Source: Chaetoderma sp. LZ-2023a
Taxonomy: Eukaryota; Mollusca; Caudofoveata; Chaetodermatida; Chaetodermatidae
NCBI GenBank assembly: GCA_034401795.1
Contig: CM067366.1
Span: forward strand, 83,996,147 to 84,060,146
Length of the DNA stretch: 64,000 bases
Direction of reading: 5' to 3'
The first letter of the stretch is position 1. The number at the start of each line of letters is the position of its first letter. The notes beneath the pieces were generated by a model, which saw only the letters and a program-made list of their open reading frames with translations, made no database searches and had not been told where the DNA came from. The translations under genes and the position numbers were made by a program. This document shows, one piece after another, positions 50,898 to 63,005 of this stretch.

Positions 50898-51201
50898 CAC
50901 AGGCACTTGTATCCGGTCAGTATTGTTTTACTACGTGTCATCCTTCTACATAACAACAAATATAGAGAAAGGTACGACACTTCAGAATCTAGTCGAGGAA
51001 CGAAAGTGGCCGAGGGATGTAACACGCATTGTGATTGGGTCAAAATATAGTGATCTGATTTTGGACCAATCAGAATGCGCGCTACAACCCACGGCGACTT
51101 CCGTTCCTCGACTAGATTCTGAGGTGTCGTACCTTTCTCTATTTGTTATGTAGAAGGATGGCATGTAGTAAACCAATACTGACCGGATACAAGTGCCTGT
51201 G
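50898..51201. mobile_element. 304-bp hAT-type foldback MITE
   Basis: Terminal inverted repeats start CACAGGCACTTGTATCCGG and continue for more than 100 bp (through CGACACTTCAGAATCTAGTC). The flanking 8-bp direct repeat is ATTGATGC (50890-50897, 51202-51209). The unpaired centre is about 80 bp. It has no coding capacity. Confidence 0.88.
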
Positions 51202-51209
51202 ATTGATGC

Positions 51210-52050
51210 CTGGCACTCACTGTCATTATTACATCCGGAAATCTAAACGTGTTAAAAGAGTAGATTGGACAAATACCGGGCAAGCCAATAAATGTAATTT
51301 AACATGAAAATAGCCTACCATAAAAATGGAACACAGGAATCTGGAGAACCTATTTTATGTTATTATATTCAGGCAATCTCTCTGACAGTCCTTTAACAGA
51401 GCCGTTTGCTACGCATGTTCAAATATGTCATGTAGCCAACTTCAAAGTCTGAGCAAATCTGCCGCGATACTAAATGAAATCCGCATAAAGCCAACATGTC
51501 ATCTTTCTACAAAGAAAACATCGAAGATGCAAAAACAAATTACATTCCAAAGGTATTTTGCTATTTCTGCTTGCAAAACTAAAATCGTAATTCCTCAAAC
51601 AGTTGCCGCCATATTTGTGAATTTTCGCAGGTAAAGCTCTAATAACAGACGTCTCTAGAGATAGAGTTACCATTTCTCACATAGATATTTCATTCATACA
51701 CATTTTTATAACACCGATGCTGTATTTGTCATGTTAAACTGAGTTTGACAAATAAGATGGTAACGTGTCTGTTGTTTACTATTTTAACAATTTAGCTATA
51801 TAATCGTCGGACTGTATTCTCGCGGATGTCAAATTTAATGATGTACTATGCACGCCTGTTTACGCAGACCTACACTTTTAGCTCCAGTGGCGGGACTAGA
51901 ATGTTGTCATCTTTCATATTGCATTTTCTTTTTGTGTGGCAATTATTGATTTCAAAAGATGTATTTCTGTAGGGTGTTGTCAAAGTAGTAGGAAGCGCTG
52001 TAGCACCATAATTCAACTTTCCAGAGTATCCATCTATACTCTGACGTCAT
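51210..52050. other. Non-coding stretch, nothing recognised
   Basis: AT-rich; short open frames only, without family resemblance. Confidence 0.5.
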
Positions 52051-52059
52051 ATGACGTCA

Positions 52060-52400
52060 TAATCAGACAAGTGAGAGTGTAACATGACGTCATAATCATG
52101 ACGCCGTAATTATTTTAATTAGTCCGTCTTTAACGCTTTATAGTCCGACACATTTTACGAATTGTATGTCTCTACTATTTGATAAGCATGCTGTTGAATA
52201 TTTTGAAACTAATTAACTGGACGCACCCAGTCAAATTAGTTCCAATATATTGAATAGCTTACCTGTATATTTTTCTGGAATTGACTGCGAGTTCAGAGAT
52301 CGATCGATTCCAACACTAGCGAGGTGTTGGTGGAGCTTAGCTAGAACTGGAAGGGGCATAGCTAAACCGGAAAACTCCATTAGTATAGAACTCTTTAGTC
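52060..52400. mobile_element. Composite repeat copy with palindromic MITE core
   Basis: GTGACGTCATAATCATGACG, TTAGTCCGTCTTTAACGCTT, ATTTGATAAGCATGCTGTTG, the MITE arms (52192-52262, very short loop), AGCTTACCTGTATATTT, GCGAGTTCAGAGATCGATCG and GGTGGAGCTTAGCTAGAACT. It shares order and orientation with 63530-63850. Confidence 0.78.
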
Positions 52401-52779
52401 AAGTAGTTTGTAAAGTTACTGTAACGGTGTCGTCATTATATGTCCTGACTCACAGCCCTTCTATACACAACTTGACCGCAGAGGGTGGATCTGTTGGCTT
52501 TATGAAAGGTCAATAAGCCAGTACTGAAAGCTGCTGTCGGAACATTCACTCACGCGACAGTTGCTGACCAGAGAGAGGAGATAGTTCCAGGCTCTCTCAC
52601 CTCCCGAGGACGCGCGCGCCATCACGATCAGCACACAATAACGTAATCCCATTGTTACACATAAAGTTAATGCTTTAGCTGGTGCATTACCACTGCCACG
52701 CTTGCACAGCCAGATACATGGCAGATCCTGTCTTAGGAGACCACTTTTTAACAAACAGTGGATGGATACGATCTGTCCG

Positions 52780-53165
52780 TCAATTGCATGACGTCATAAT
52801 CAGTTACGCCACAGGTAGGCTGACGTCACAATCATACTACGTAATGAATGGCATATCTAGCTTCGTCATGAACATTTAAATGTCCGTCAAGTGTACGAAT
52901 TGTATGTATTTGATGAATTTACTACTTAATAAATATTCTGTTGAATATTTTGCAACTAATTTTATTAGGCAACAACAGCACCCAATCAAATTAGTTTAAA
53001 GACACTCAACAGCTTACCTGTATAGTTACCTTGAAAATGGTATTCTGAGAATTCAGTGTTCCAAGTATATAAATATATCCCAAGACGCGGACAACGTGGG
53101 CGGAACTTATCTAGAAACGGGCGAGGCATAGCTAGAAATGGATCCATCTATCACTGACATTAGAC
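52780..53165. mobile_element. Composite repeat copy with palindromic MITE core
   Basis: GAATGGCATATCTAGCTTCG, AATTGTATGTATTTGATGAA, MITE (52928-53015), TCAACAGCTTACCTGTATAG, TTCTGAGAATTCAGTG and GCATAGCTAGAAATGGATCC. Closest to the copy at 42890-43270. Confidence 0.78.
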
Positions 53166-53654
53166 AAATGATCTCTTAGTACAATTAACTAGCTATAGGA
53201 CCTATAGTTCTAACATAAATAGTCAAAATATATTATGCCATTTCTGAGGTGTACTCAAACGTACTAAGATAGCGACCGTTATGCGTGTATGTAGCATCAG
53301 CGTATCGCATTGAAGATAAAATTTGGCTTTGCTTAACTGAAAATATGTATAATATGGTAGAAGTGTCATCTTGAAGCTGTTTGTCTAATTGAATTAATTA
53401 GTGTTTATTCGAGGACATTAAATGACACAACGTGCAAAGTGTGTCATGTTTATTGACCCAGATTGAATAATCATTTATCAGCTTAATATTAATAATGTGC
53501 ATTCAACTAGAACATGTATCTTCTTAATTCGTTCACCTTGTGACTACAGTTGGATGTTACACAGCTGTATGAAACGGGCTGTCGTAACCAACTGGACTAT
53601 GTTACCTTACAGCATGCCATTTGGTTATGCCCCACATGTGTACTTGATACAAAT

Positions 53655-53992
53655 GCCACCACCACCGCCGCCAACACCCACCACAGGCACCACCGCAGCC
53701 ACCGCCGCGGCCACAGCCGCCGCCGTCACCACCATCACCGCCACCACCACCACTACGACCCCAACGACAAATACCACCACCACAACCACGAGCAGTGTCG
53801 CGACCGCCACCGTCACCACCACCACCACAACAACACCAACACCAAGACCACCCCAACCACAACCACCACCAACTCCACACCACCAACACTAACACCACCA
53901 CCACCAACACCACCGCCACCTCCGCCGCCGTCGCCGCCACCACCACCACCACCACCACCACCACCACCACCACCACCACCACCACCACCACT
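53655..53992. repeat. CAC/ACC trinucleotide repeat tract
   Basis: Interrupted CAC, CAA, CGC triplets become a pure CAC run at about 53937-53990. Open frames here (poly-Pro, poly-Thr, poly-His) are microsatellite translations. Confidence 0.93.
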
Positions 53993-54114
53993 GATAACAG
54001 CAACAGCAACAACGCAATCACCAACAACACCAACACCATTAATGTGTCAGTCTAACGCGGACCCACGAATAAAACCAAATGTGGATTGTTCTTGTTGGTA
54101 TTCTTAATTTAGAA

Positions 54115-54375
54115 TGTTACAAGAGGGGTCCATTTCTAGCTATACCCCGCCCATTTCTAGCTATATCCTGCCAATTTCTAGCTAAACTCCGCCCAGTTTG
54201 TGATCGTGTTGGAATCGATTATACGCTAAGCCAATTCATATGCAGAATACCAATTTCACGGTAATTATAGAGTTAAGTTGAATATTTTAAAACTAATTTG
54301 ACTGAGCTATCGCTGCCGATGACAGCAACAGCTCCCAGTCAAATTTGTTTCGAAATATTCGACAGAATGTTTAGT
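54115..54375. mobile_element. Composite repeat edge and palindromic MITE
   Basis: Repeated CATTTCTAGCTATACCCCGC / CCAATTTCTAGCTAAACTCC precede the MITE arms at 54270-54370 (AAGTTGAATATTTTAAAACT and TTGTTTCGAAATATTCGACA). Orientation is inverse to the neighbouring copies. Confidence 0.72.
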
Positions 54376-56209
54376 GAATTCATTATTCTAAATTCACCAA
54401 AGATATTCAGTTCATACATGTTTGTCACAGAATTTTCGACGTTCGTAGTAGAGCTATACGTCATTTTAACAGTGAAGTCGGCTAATAAGTGGCATATATG
54501 ATTTAACGTATTTGGGTGACAGAACGGATCCCTCCATAAGTGATCTGATCTTCCGGTTTGAAATCACAAAAAATGTCCCTGATTAAATGCTAGAAGCATG
54601 ATATGGGAAAAGCTGTCAGATAACCTCTTGCGTCATAATGATAAATTGATGGTGCTGAATCAAGTATTGGTGTCTAATATAGGAAGTTTACCCAAGACTC
54701 GAAACTGGCCACTAGAGACAAAAAACCAAGATGGCCGCCACTGCGTGAATTTCAATGTTGGATTACCCACAAATTCAGAATAATTTTTTCTGTTGATACA
54801 TGTACCCGTGATAAACAGACGCTTGGAATTTGATGGATGCCATACATATTGCTTAAAGTACAGATAACACCATTTTTGTATTATATGCTTTCGGGTGTGA
54901 TTTGTCGGTTCTCGCACAAATGTGGTTGAAGTGGCTGTTGTGCATGTTTGTGGTTTTACGAATTGGTGTCTGTACACTGCTTAATGGTATCTTTATTTGT
55001 TGCTGTAGACCTTTGTAGAACAGAATACGGCGGTTTTGTTTCCTTCTGTCTGACAATGGTGAGAGTTTTAGGGCTTCTGTTACATTTGTCATACTAACTC
55101 GTTCGCTGCAATAGTTACGAAATATGTTTGACATGGCTGATTTGGACTATCGATATGTTTGACCTATTCTTAGTATCTTATTTCTTTGCTGTCAACATTA
55201 GTGGTTATTATTATTGTTCATTTTTATACCCCGCCAAAAAATTTGGCAGAGGGTTATGTAATGGCGCCATCCGTCCGGGCGGTGAGGCGGGCAGGTGCTT
55301 GAGCGTGCGACCGGCAGAGTGGTTTCCAGATGATAACTCCGTTTCCGTTTGTCGGATCGTATTGAAACTTCATAGGGTGGTTGGACTAGGTCTGGGGAAG
55401 AAACCTATCGAAACCTATTGAACGCGATAATGATCCGAAATCCAAGATGGTCACCAGCGGCCATCTTGAAAATAAGTTTCCAGATGATAAGTCCGTTATC
55501 GTTCATCGGATCGCTCTGAAACTTCATAGGATGGTTGGGCTACCTCTGGGGGAAGAAGCCTATCGAAATTGACAATGATCAGAAAGCCAAGATAACCGCC
55601 AGTCACCAGCGGCCATCTTGAAAATAAGTTTCCAGATGATAAGTCCGTTATCGTTCATCGGATCGCTCTGAAACTTCATAGGATGGTTGGGCTACCTCTG
55701 GGGAAGAAGCCTATCGAAATTGACAATGATCAGAAATCCCAGATAGCCGCCAGTCACCGGTGGCCATCTTTAAAATTGATGTCCAGATGATAACTCCGTT
55801 ACCGTTTATCGGATCGCTTTGAAACTTCATAGGTAGTTGGAGTAGGTCTGGGGAAGAAACCTATCGAAACCTATCGAACGCTATGATGATCCGAAATCCA
55901 AGATGGCCACCAGCGGCCATCTTGAAAATAAGTTTCCAGATGATAACTCCGTTATTGTTTATCGGATCGCTCTGAAACTTCATAGGATGGTTGGGCTACC
56001 TCTGGGGAAGAAGCCTATCGAAATTGACAATGATCAGAAATCCCAGATAGCCGCCAGTCACCGGTGGCCATCTTTAAAATTGATTTCCAGATGATAACTC
56101 CGTTACCGTTTATCGGATCGCTTTGAAACTTCATAGGATGGTTGGGGTAGGTGTGGAGAGGAAACCTATCGAAATTGACACTGATCAGAAATTCAAGATA
56201 GCCACCAGT

Positions 56210-59200
56210 TCTTCTTCTTCTTCTTCTTCTTCTTCTTCTTCTTCTTTTCGATCGCTGGTATCACACTTGGAGAGCCGTTCTCAAGATGAAATCTGTGGTT
56301 TTCTGCAGTTCTTCCACAGGCCCATACAGTTTTTCAAGAAAGGAGGTTGACAAAGGCCAGATCTCTTCTCTCAGCAGCTGATACGTACTGCAACATTGAA
56401 GTATGTGCTCTGTTGTCTGTTCTGCTTCTCCACAAGGACAAGCGGGCGATGTCGTAAGGTGGAACCGCCTGCTGGTTTAGTCTGTTGTGTCCAGTTCTGA
56501 GACGAAAAATGGTAACTTGCTCTGGCCTCGAGAGATGATGGTAGGCATCTTCTGATTGAGGTGTTCTATAGAGTGACTTGATGATAGTCTTCATCTCTGT
56601 ATGAGTAACCATATTTTCTGTCTGATTCTCTTCTGCACCCACCTTTGCCATCTTGTCTGCTTCCTCATTTCCTTGGACTCCACAGTGTGAGGGGATCCAC
56701 TGCAGTGCTATTCGAAAGCATTTGATGGTTTGTAGTGCTTCTTCAAGTTGTGGCAGCTTACCTTTGGTGATAGCCTCAAGGACGGAGCGGGCATCAGATA
56801 AAAAGACAATCTGTGCAATAGGGTCTGCTGTTCTGCTGATGGTATTAGCTGCATGAACCAGTGCTTCGATTTCAGCTCTGTAGTTTGTGCAGTGTTTGCC
56901 TGTCGGTATTGCAGCTGACTCATTTTGTCCGTTTGGATACTGTATATGCAGTCCGGCACCTCCGCTCCTAATTGCATCTTTGGCTGATCCATCTGTGTAG
57001 ATCCTTATCCATGTCTCCTGAGGGTACATTTCTTCCAGCATGGCTAGCATCAGGGCCTTCTAGCTCGCATCACTGTGTTCATCTTTGGTTGTACTGTGGT
57101 GCGAATAGCTATGCTCTCTAGTTTGTTTTCCCATGGTGGAGGATCAAGGGTGTGGTTTGAGTCTTCTATTTGTGCTGGCAACATTTCTTGGTGTTTCCTT
57201 TGAAGTGCTTTCGTCTCTTTCACAAAACTTGATATTTTAAGTCTTCCTGATGACAGCTGTGCTTGCCTGATCTTCATCGGGTGGTTGTTGAACGAATTGA
57301 ACTTTGCAGTTTGTATTAGTGCTTTGCATTCCCTCCCTTTGCTAAGTGGGGGGATGCCTGCTGTCTGGTCCATCTTTTCTATTGGTGTTGATCTCATTCC
57401 ACCAGTGACGATGCGCAGTGCCTGGTTTTGTACTCTGTCGAGGTTCTGTTGATGAGATTTAGCTGCTGTCATCCATGAGCTGGATCCATACTCAAGGTGT
57501 GGTCGTACGGCACCTAGGTAGATGGTCTTGAGGATCCTTTCATTGGCACCCCACTTTGTTCCTGCCAGCTTCCTCATGATGTTTAGCTTTCTTCTGGCCT
57601 TTGCCTCTGTGGTCTGGATGTGCTCCTTCCATGTTAATCTTCTGTCATATGTGACTCCTAGGTATGTCTGCTGGTCCTCGTACTCGAGTGGAGTACCGCC
57701 CAGTGTCAGATTGCCAACCTTGGTTTTGGTGGACAGTGAGAATAGCATGGCTGATGCTTTTTCTTTGTTGATGGTAATACACCAGCGATTGGCCCAAGCT
57801 GTAATTCTGTCCAAGGCGAGCACCAGAGTACGAGGTCATCTGCATAGAGGGCTACTTGGATCCCATTGGGCAGCTCTGCTACAATGTCATTAATGAAGAG
57901 TATGAACAGAGTTGGTGATAATACTCCGCCTTGTGGTACCCCTTGTCTCAGCATTACATTCTGTCCAGATTGTCCATCCACCAGCACCCTAGCTCTGCGA
58001 TTGTGTAGGTATGACTTGGTCCATCGGAACATGTTGCCACCGATGCCTGTGCGCCGGAGCTTCACGAGGAGGCCATCCTTCCACACCTTGTCAAATGCCT
58101 TCTGCAGATCGATAAAGACAGCTAGCAGCAGCTTCTTGGCTTGAAAAGTGTCCTCTATGACCTGTGCAAGATGTGTTGTTTGATCTTCTGTGCTCCTGTA
58201 TCTTCTGAAGCCGGCCTACTCTGAAACTATAATGTTCTCCGACTCCAGGTCCCACTCCAACCGCTGGTTAATGATCCGCTCCATGGTGATGCATATGCAG
58301 CTTGTAAGACTGATAGGACGGTAGCGCAGCACTTTCGTCTTGTTCTTCCCTTTTTTCAGAATAGGAGTCATTCTGGCTTCCTTCCAGCACTGAGGAACCT
58401 CTCCATTGGTCTAACTGAGATTAAAGATGTCTAACAACTTGCGAAGAGATGCATTACCAAGGTGTTGGATCATTTCATTCGTAATGCCATCTGGCCCGGG
58501 AGATTTCTTCTTCTTCAATTGGCGGATAGCCTTCTTCAGTTCTGCTAAACTGATGTCAACTTTCATTGCATCATGAGTGTTGGTGTCTGTTCTTTCCTTT
58601 TGCTCTTTTCTAACCTCTTTTTGACGCATTCGTGGTAGAGAAATGTTGCTTTCTTTTGCATATGCCTTCGCAAAGGCATCTGTAGCCATCTTTCCTGTCA
58701 GTGTTTGTCCATCTTCTTCAAGTGTAATCTTCTCTCCCCCGACACCCTCATCATTCAGTGCTTTAGTCAGTCTCCATAGCTTTGTGGTGTCTCTCTCTTT
58801 TCCCTCCAGCTTCTTCTTTTGGCCTCCAACTTGGTCTTTAGATACCTGGCTTTAGTGTGTTGTAGCGTGAAGTGGTTTTCATGACTGGGATTACCCTTTT
58901 TGCATCTTCTCTGGCCTTGTCTAGTTTATCATGTGCTGCTTGCAGTTCTGTTGTCCAGTAGGGGCCGCGGTTTTTCCTGAACCCTCGAGGAATCGCTTCG
59001 TTGGCAGCCTTGAGGATACTTGAATTAAATTCCTTGATCACATTGTTGATGTTTCTCCCTTCTACTGCTATATTTTGGGTAAGCTCATTGGAACGAATGC
59101 CGAACAGACTCCAATTTGCCTTTTTGTAGTTCCACCTTGGATGTTGAGGTGAACTTGTCGAAATACTTCCAGAAAGAGAGAGGAGGGCTGGGCGGTGGTC

Positions 59201-59538
59201 GCTTCCTCCTAACTGCGATCCGACCACTCTACTGAGCTTTCTGTGAATATCTTCTGTACAAAATGCCAAGTCCGGCGTTGTTGTCGAGTGCCATCGGCGC
59301 GAGTAGAAGGCAGGCTGATCTGTGGGATCGTTGACAAGTAAAAGGTGCTTTTCATCTTGCCATGCTTCAATGTCTTCTCCTCGTTTATCAAGTGTTCTGT
59401 ATCCCCAACTCTGGGACTGGCTATTAAGGTCTCCCGCAATGAGGAAGTGACAGTTCGGGACCTGGATTGTGTCAAGTGAGAGATTCTTGTCATTAGGGCA
59501 GTAATAATTGATAATGTCAATCACAGAGTTGCTGGTTG
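56210..59538 (-). mobile_element. I-superfamily-like LINE (copy B), 5'-truncated in the endonuclease
   Basis: It is bracketed by a 9-bp direct repeat GCCACCAGT (56201-56209 and 59539-59547). Its 3' end is a run of about twelve GAA triplets on the - strand (56211-56246). It is the same family as copy A (17552-20068) but longer, retaining part of the APE endonuclease. It is inserted into a 152-bp tandem-repeat element. Confidence 0.92.
56334..59535 (-). pseudogene. LINE polyprotein pseudogene: APE endonuclease, reverse transcriptase, RNase H
   Basis: From the 5' end on the - strand: the second half of an APE endonuclease (INYYCPNDKN, FLIAGDLNSQSQSWGY, STTTPDLAFCTE, QLGGSDHRPALL, the last with the catalytic SDH). 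A linker and RT entry follow (KKKKSPGPDGITNEMIQHLG), then WKDGLLVKLRRTGIGGNMFR, GVPQGGVLSPTLFILF, YADDLVLW, YLGVTYDRRLTW, and RNase H with IYTDGS, YRAEIEAL, LSDARSVLEAI and HCGVQGNEEAD. The terminal CPCG motif is lost after a deletion near 56470. Frameshifts near 58380-58410, 57830 and 57055 split it into four or five open frames. Confidence 0.92.
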
Positions 59539-60110
59539 GCCACCAGTCAACATCTTGAAAATTGGTTTTTGGATGATAACTCTGTTCCCGTCTATCGGGT
59601 CGCTTTATAACTTCAGAGGGTGATTGGACTAGGTCTGGAGAAGAAACCTCTGGAAATTGACGATGATCCGAACTCCAAGATGGCCACCACCCACGAGCTG
59701 CCATCTTGAATGTTAGTTTCTGGATGATATCTCCGTTACCATTTATCGGATCACTTCATAGGGTGATTGGAATGTGTCTGGTGAAGAAACATATCTCAAT
59801 TTACGATAATGCGAAATCCAATATGGACCAGTCAGTCGCGGCCATCTTGAAAATTAGTTTCCGGACAGTGCCCCCTTGACCGTTTAACGGATCGCTTTGA
59901 AACTAAGGATGATGGTTTGGGTCTGAGGAAGAAGTAAATATTTTCTAATAGCTTTCATGCATTGGTTTGTCATCATGGCGGGGTATTATGCGCCGTTTGC
60001 GGAGCTCTTGTTATTCTTGTCATTGTTTTTGTTTCTATTTCTCTCTGTCACAAGGCAACGCATAACTATTGAAAAGTGCAAACAATTCTGACTGAATATG
60101 CATATCTCTA

Positions 60111-60209
<99 letters not shown>

Positions 60210-60212
60210 CTA

Positions 60213-60246
<34 letters not shown>

Positions 60247-60392
60247 GCTCTCTCCCCCCTCCCCTCCCTCCCTCCCTCTCCCTCCCCTCCCTCCCTACCT
60301 CCATTCCCTCCCTCCCTCCCCTCCCTCCTTCCACGCCCCTCCCTCCCTCCCTCTCTCTCACCCCCTCCCTCCCTCCCCCCTCTCTCTCTCTC

Positions 60393-60455
<63 letters not shown>

Positions 60456-60478
60456 TCTTCTTCTTCTTCGTCTTCTTC
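60111..60478. repeat. Long CT/CCT pyrimidine tract
   Basis: A perfect CT run of about 80 bp, then CTAT, CTCT, CCCT and CCT variants, a second CT run and a final TTC stretch. It is almost pure pyrimidine for 370 bp. Open frames in it are repeat translations. Confidence 0.97.
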
Positions 60479-60844
60479 TCTCTCACATTATGTGTTACAT
60501 GTATATGTTATATAATTTTTTCTGCTGCCAATTAATAATTCTGTAGGGAGCGGGCGTCTCTAAGTTGACAGACATTGTGCCCAATCCCATATATGTTACA
60601 ATAAAATGTGTTTAAATAAGTAAAATCGTAGCCAACTGTCGGCAAAATTCCATGTGACTCGAACCCTGCATATAGTGGAACTCATGTTAATATGATCAAT
60701 AGCGTCAACGTCTGCATAGTCAGTTTGAAATTTACGCAAACTAACTGATACTTTTGCTATTAAGTTTGACAATGTTTGGTTCCGGTTTTTTTCGAAATGG
60801 CATATTCAGAAATCAGAATGCTCGTCTATCTAAGACATCAGTGA

Positions 60845-60892
60845 GGCGGGCTGGGGTGTTGTTGGTGGGGTGGGGGTGGGGGTGGGGTTGAT
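60845..60892. repeat. G-rich tract
   Basis: TGGTGGGGTGGGGGTGGGGG contains four or more G runs and could fold as a G-quadruplex. Confidence 0.7.
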
Positions 60893-61680
60893 TAGTGAAC
60901 AATTTCTTTGCCGAACACTGGGGACTATATACTTCGAACATGGTACGGTGTTCGACTCGCAACTTCTCCAATCTAACGTGTCCATGGATATGTCTAATTA
61001 TGATGTTATTTCATATTGCTTGTGTCAACATCCATGAATTTCATCCCGCGTTTTGCTCGCCCTTTGATTCTAGCCGCCATCACTATACGAGTATTTACAC
61101 AGTGTCAATTCGCAGTCTTTGTTGTGGTAATGAGCGAATGTTTTTCAAAGGTGCCAAAGCAAATTTACTTAATATTGAATTAAATATGAGATAGTCACTC
61201 ACAAAGGCAGTTCGCGTCGGCAAACCAGGAACAATGTAGGTATATTCAAATCTATACAGAATATTACTATATCGTTTAAGAGCTATAAGGGCATATCTCA
61301 GGTACCTCTTAATATTGTGTATCAGCTCGCGCGGGGATAGGTGAGATTGTCTCAGGTAAGCATATTTGGAGAATGGTGTATATTTTGTCGATTCTTATAT
61401 ATTCTTTACAAACACGATCAAATCTGATCTTTTTAAACAGGTGATCTGCTATAGGACGCACTTGTTCACACGCAGAGGATGGCTGTTATTTAACACAGTT
61501 TTTATCCATAAAGTGGACGCCAATGTCATGATGTTGGGATGATTTTGAATCCTACGTGTTGAAGTTCCGAAATAGTTTTACTGTATCGTTATTTCGAAAA
61601 TGATCTTTACAAATTGCTTTCATACGTTTATCTAGAGAACTTTAACTCTAGTAACTTCGCTGGTTCCTTATTTCTTGTTT
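60893..61680. other. Non-coding stretch, nothing recognised
   Basis: Short frames only, no repeat ends or RNA genes recognised. Confidence 0.5.
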
Positions 61681-61699
61681 GCGATGTTATGCCCGATGG

Positions 61700-61815
61700 C
61701 CTGATGGAGGGAGGGGAGGGAGGGAGTGGCGAGGGTTGGAAGGCGGGTTGGGGGGGGGGGAGACGGAGCGGGGAGGGAAGGCGGGAGAGAGAGATAGGGG
61801 GAGGGGTGTAGGTGG
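61700..61815. repeat. GGA/G-rich purine tract
   Basis: GGAGGGAGGGGAGGGAGG to GGGTTGGGGGGGGGGGAG, nearly pure purine with long G runs. Confidence 0.85.
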
Positions 61816-62344
61816 GAATAGAAGACACAGTCATATACATGTATACATATCGCGTTCTGGCTTTCGTCCAGGCGATATATAATACGGTTCAAAGGCACAA
61901 TTCAAACGACAGTATCAGTGAACACCGATATATAGATATCGCCCCACCCACCCCCACTTAGCAATGATAAATGATATTGTTCTATACAAATGCCCATTGG
62001 GATAGTCGCGGTTCTGAACAAACTTCAAATTCTAAACATCGAATTAAACGAAAGTTTGAGAAATAAAAGAGCTGATCAAGTCGTCACGCCATTCCTGTGT
62101 TTAAGCGACATCGCTTCACACAAATGATGACCGGGGCGCCGCTGTTACTGCCGTTATCAACGACCTTTCTCAATTCGTGTGTGAATTTTCCTGTCGTATC
62201 AATACTCCTATATATTTTCGTTTAATCAATTTTAATCGATATACTTTGCTATATCAACACTGTCGACAAACCGTCGCTTTTATGCTACTCCACCTTGCCC
62301 TTTTAGATAGCGTTTTATATAAAGCTAGATACAATACTGGTTGT

Positions 62345-62455
62345 TAAATTTATATTAATTATTTTGAATATAATTTGCCTGGAAGTCGTTGGTGCCTAAG
62401 GCAGCAACGACTTCCAGTCAAATTATATTCAACATATTGAATATGATTTATATCT
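62345..62455. mobile_element. Palindromic MITE copy
   Basis: TTTTGAATATAATTTGCCTG, GAAGTCGTTGGTGCCTAAGG and the inverse CAACGACTTCCAGTCAAATT / ATATTCAACATATTGAATAT. Confidence 0.75.
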
Positions 62456-62639
62456 ATCTGATTAAATCTAAACATCGATATGTGAGGGGTAAATTGGTAA
62501 TGTTTTCAGATATACTTTGCGGAGTCAATACCAGAATACCACCGGTCCTCGTACTAAGCGGTCGGTGTTGACCGTATAAGGATCGTGTCCTACGCGAATG
62601 TTTGCTCACTTTGACGGCATACGAACATAGGCCTTTGAT

Positions 62640-63005
62640 TAGTTTAGTTGAACAAACTTGTTATCTGGCAAAAGGCGATCATTAAAGATAGGTGTTTCAC
62701 TAAATACACGTGGTCAGTTAAGGCAGGTGGTCACTAACGAAAGGTTGTCATATAAGATGTGTGATTAATATGAACCTGTGCTCGTTAAATACGGGTGTAT
62801 ATAGAAGACACGTAGTCACTGATAGAAGGTGGTCACTAAAGACAAATGGTCCCTATAGGCAGACGAAGCCATGCGGTCACGAAAGAAGATGGCTGCTTAG
62901 GACAGATGCGCACTAAAAGCCAGATGCCCATAAAGGAGAAGTGTTCGCAAAAGGCATCTAGTCATTAAAGACAGGTGGTCATCAAAGACGAGTCATCATT
63001 AAATA
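62640..63005. repeat. Highly degenerate short tandem repeat (GGTGGTCACTAAAGACA)
   Basis: Words such as GTGGTCAGTTAAGGCAG, GGTGGTCACTAAAGACA, GCGGTCACGAAAGAAG and CATTAAAGACAGGTGGTCA recur every 17-21 bp with many substitutions, roughly eighteen units. Confidence 0.75.

Larger units (their letters stand above)
55226..59988. mobile_element. Element with ATACCCCGCC ends made of 152-bp tandem units, interrupted by a LINE
   Basis: The left end ATACCCCGCC (55226-55235) is mirrored at the right end by GGCGGGGTAT (59978-59987). Inside are about nine degenerate units of 151-154 bp, each with CCAGATGATAACTCCGTTAC, TCGGATCGCTTTGAAACTTC, GGAAGAAACCTATCGAAAT and a CAAGATGGCCACCAG / GGCCATCTTGAAAAT inverted pair. 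Units start at about 55326, 55480, 55632, 55783, 55936 and 56087, then resume after the LINE at about 59565, 59712 and 59858. No transposase is present. Confidence 0.78.

Noticed and set aside
53497-54107. Poly-proline, poly-threonine and poly-histidine frames of up to 185 residues on both strands
   Set aside because: All frames of a CAC repeat are open; composition only, no domain.
58643-58855. + strand frames opposite LINE copy B taken as host genes
   Set aside because: Antisense shadows of the LINE polyprotein.
60076-60546. Poly Ser-Leu frames of about 150 residues
   Set aside because: Microsatellite translation of a CT repeat.
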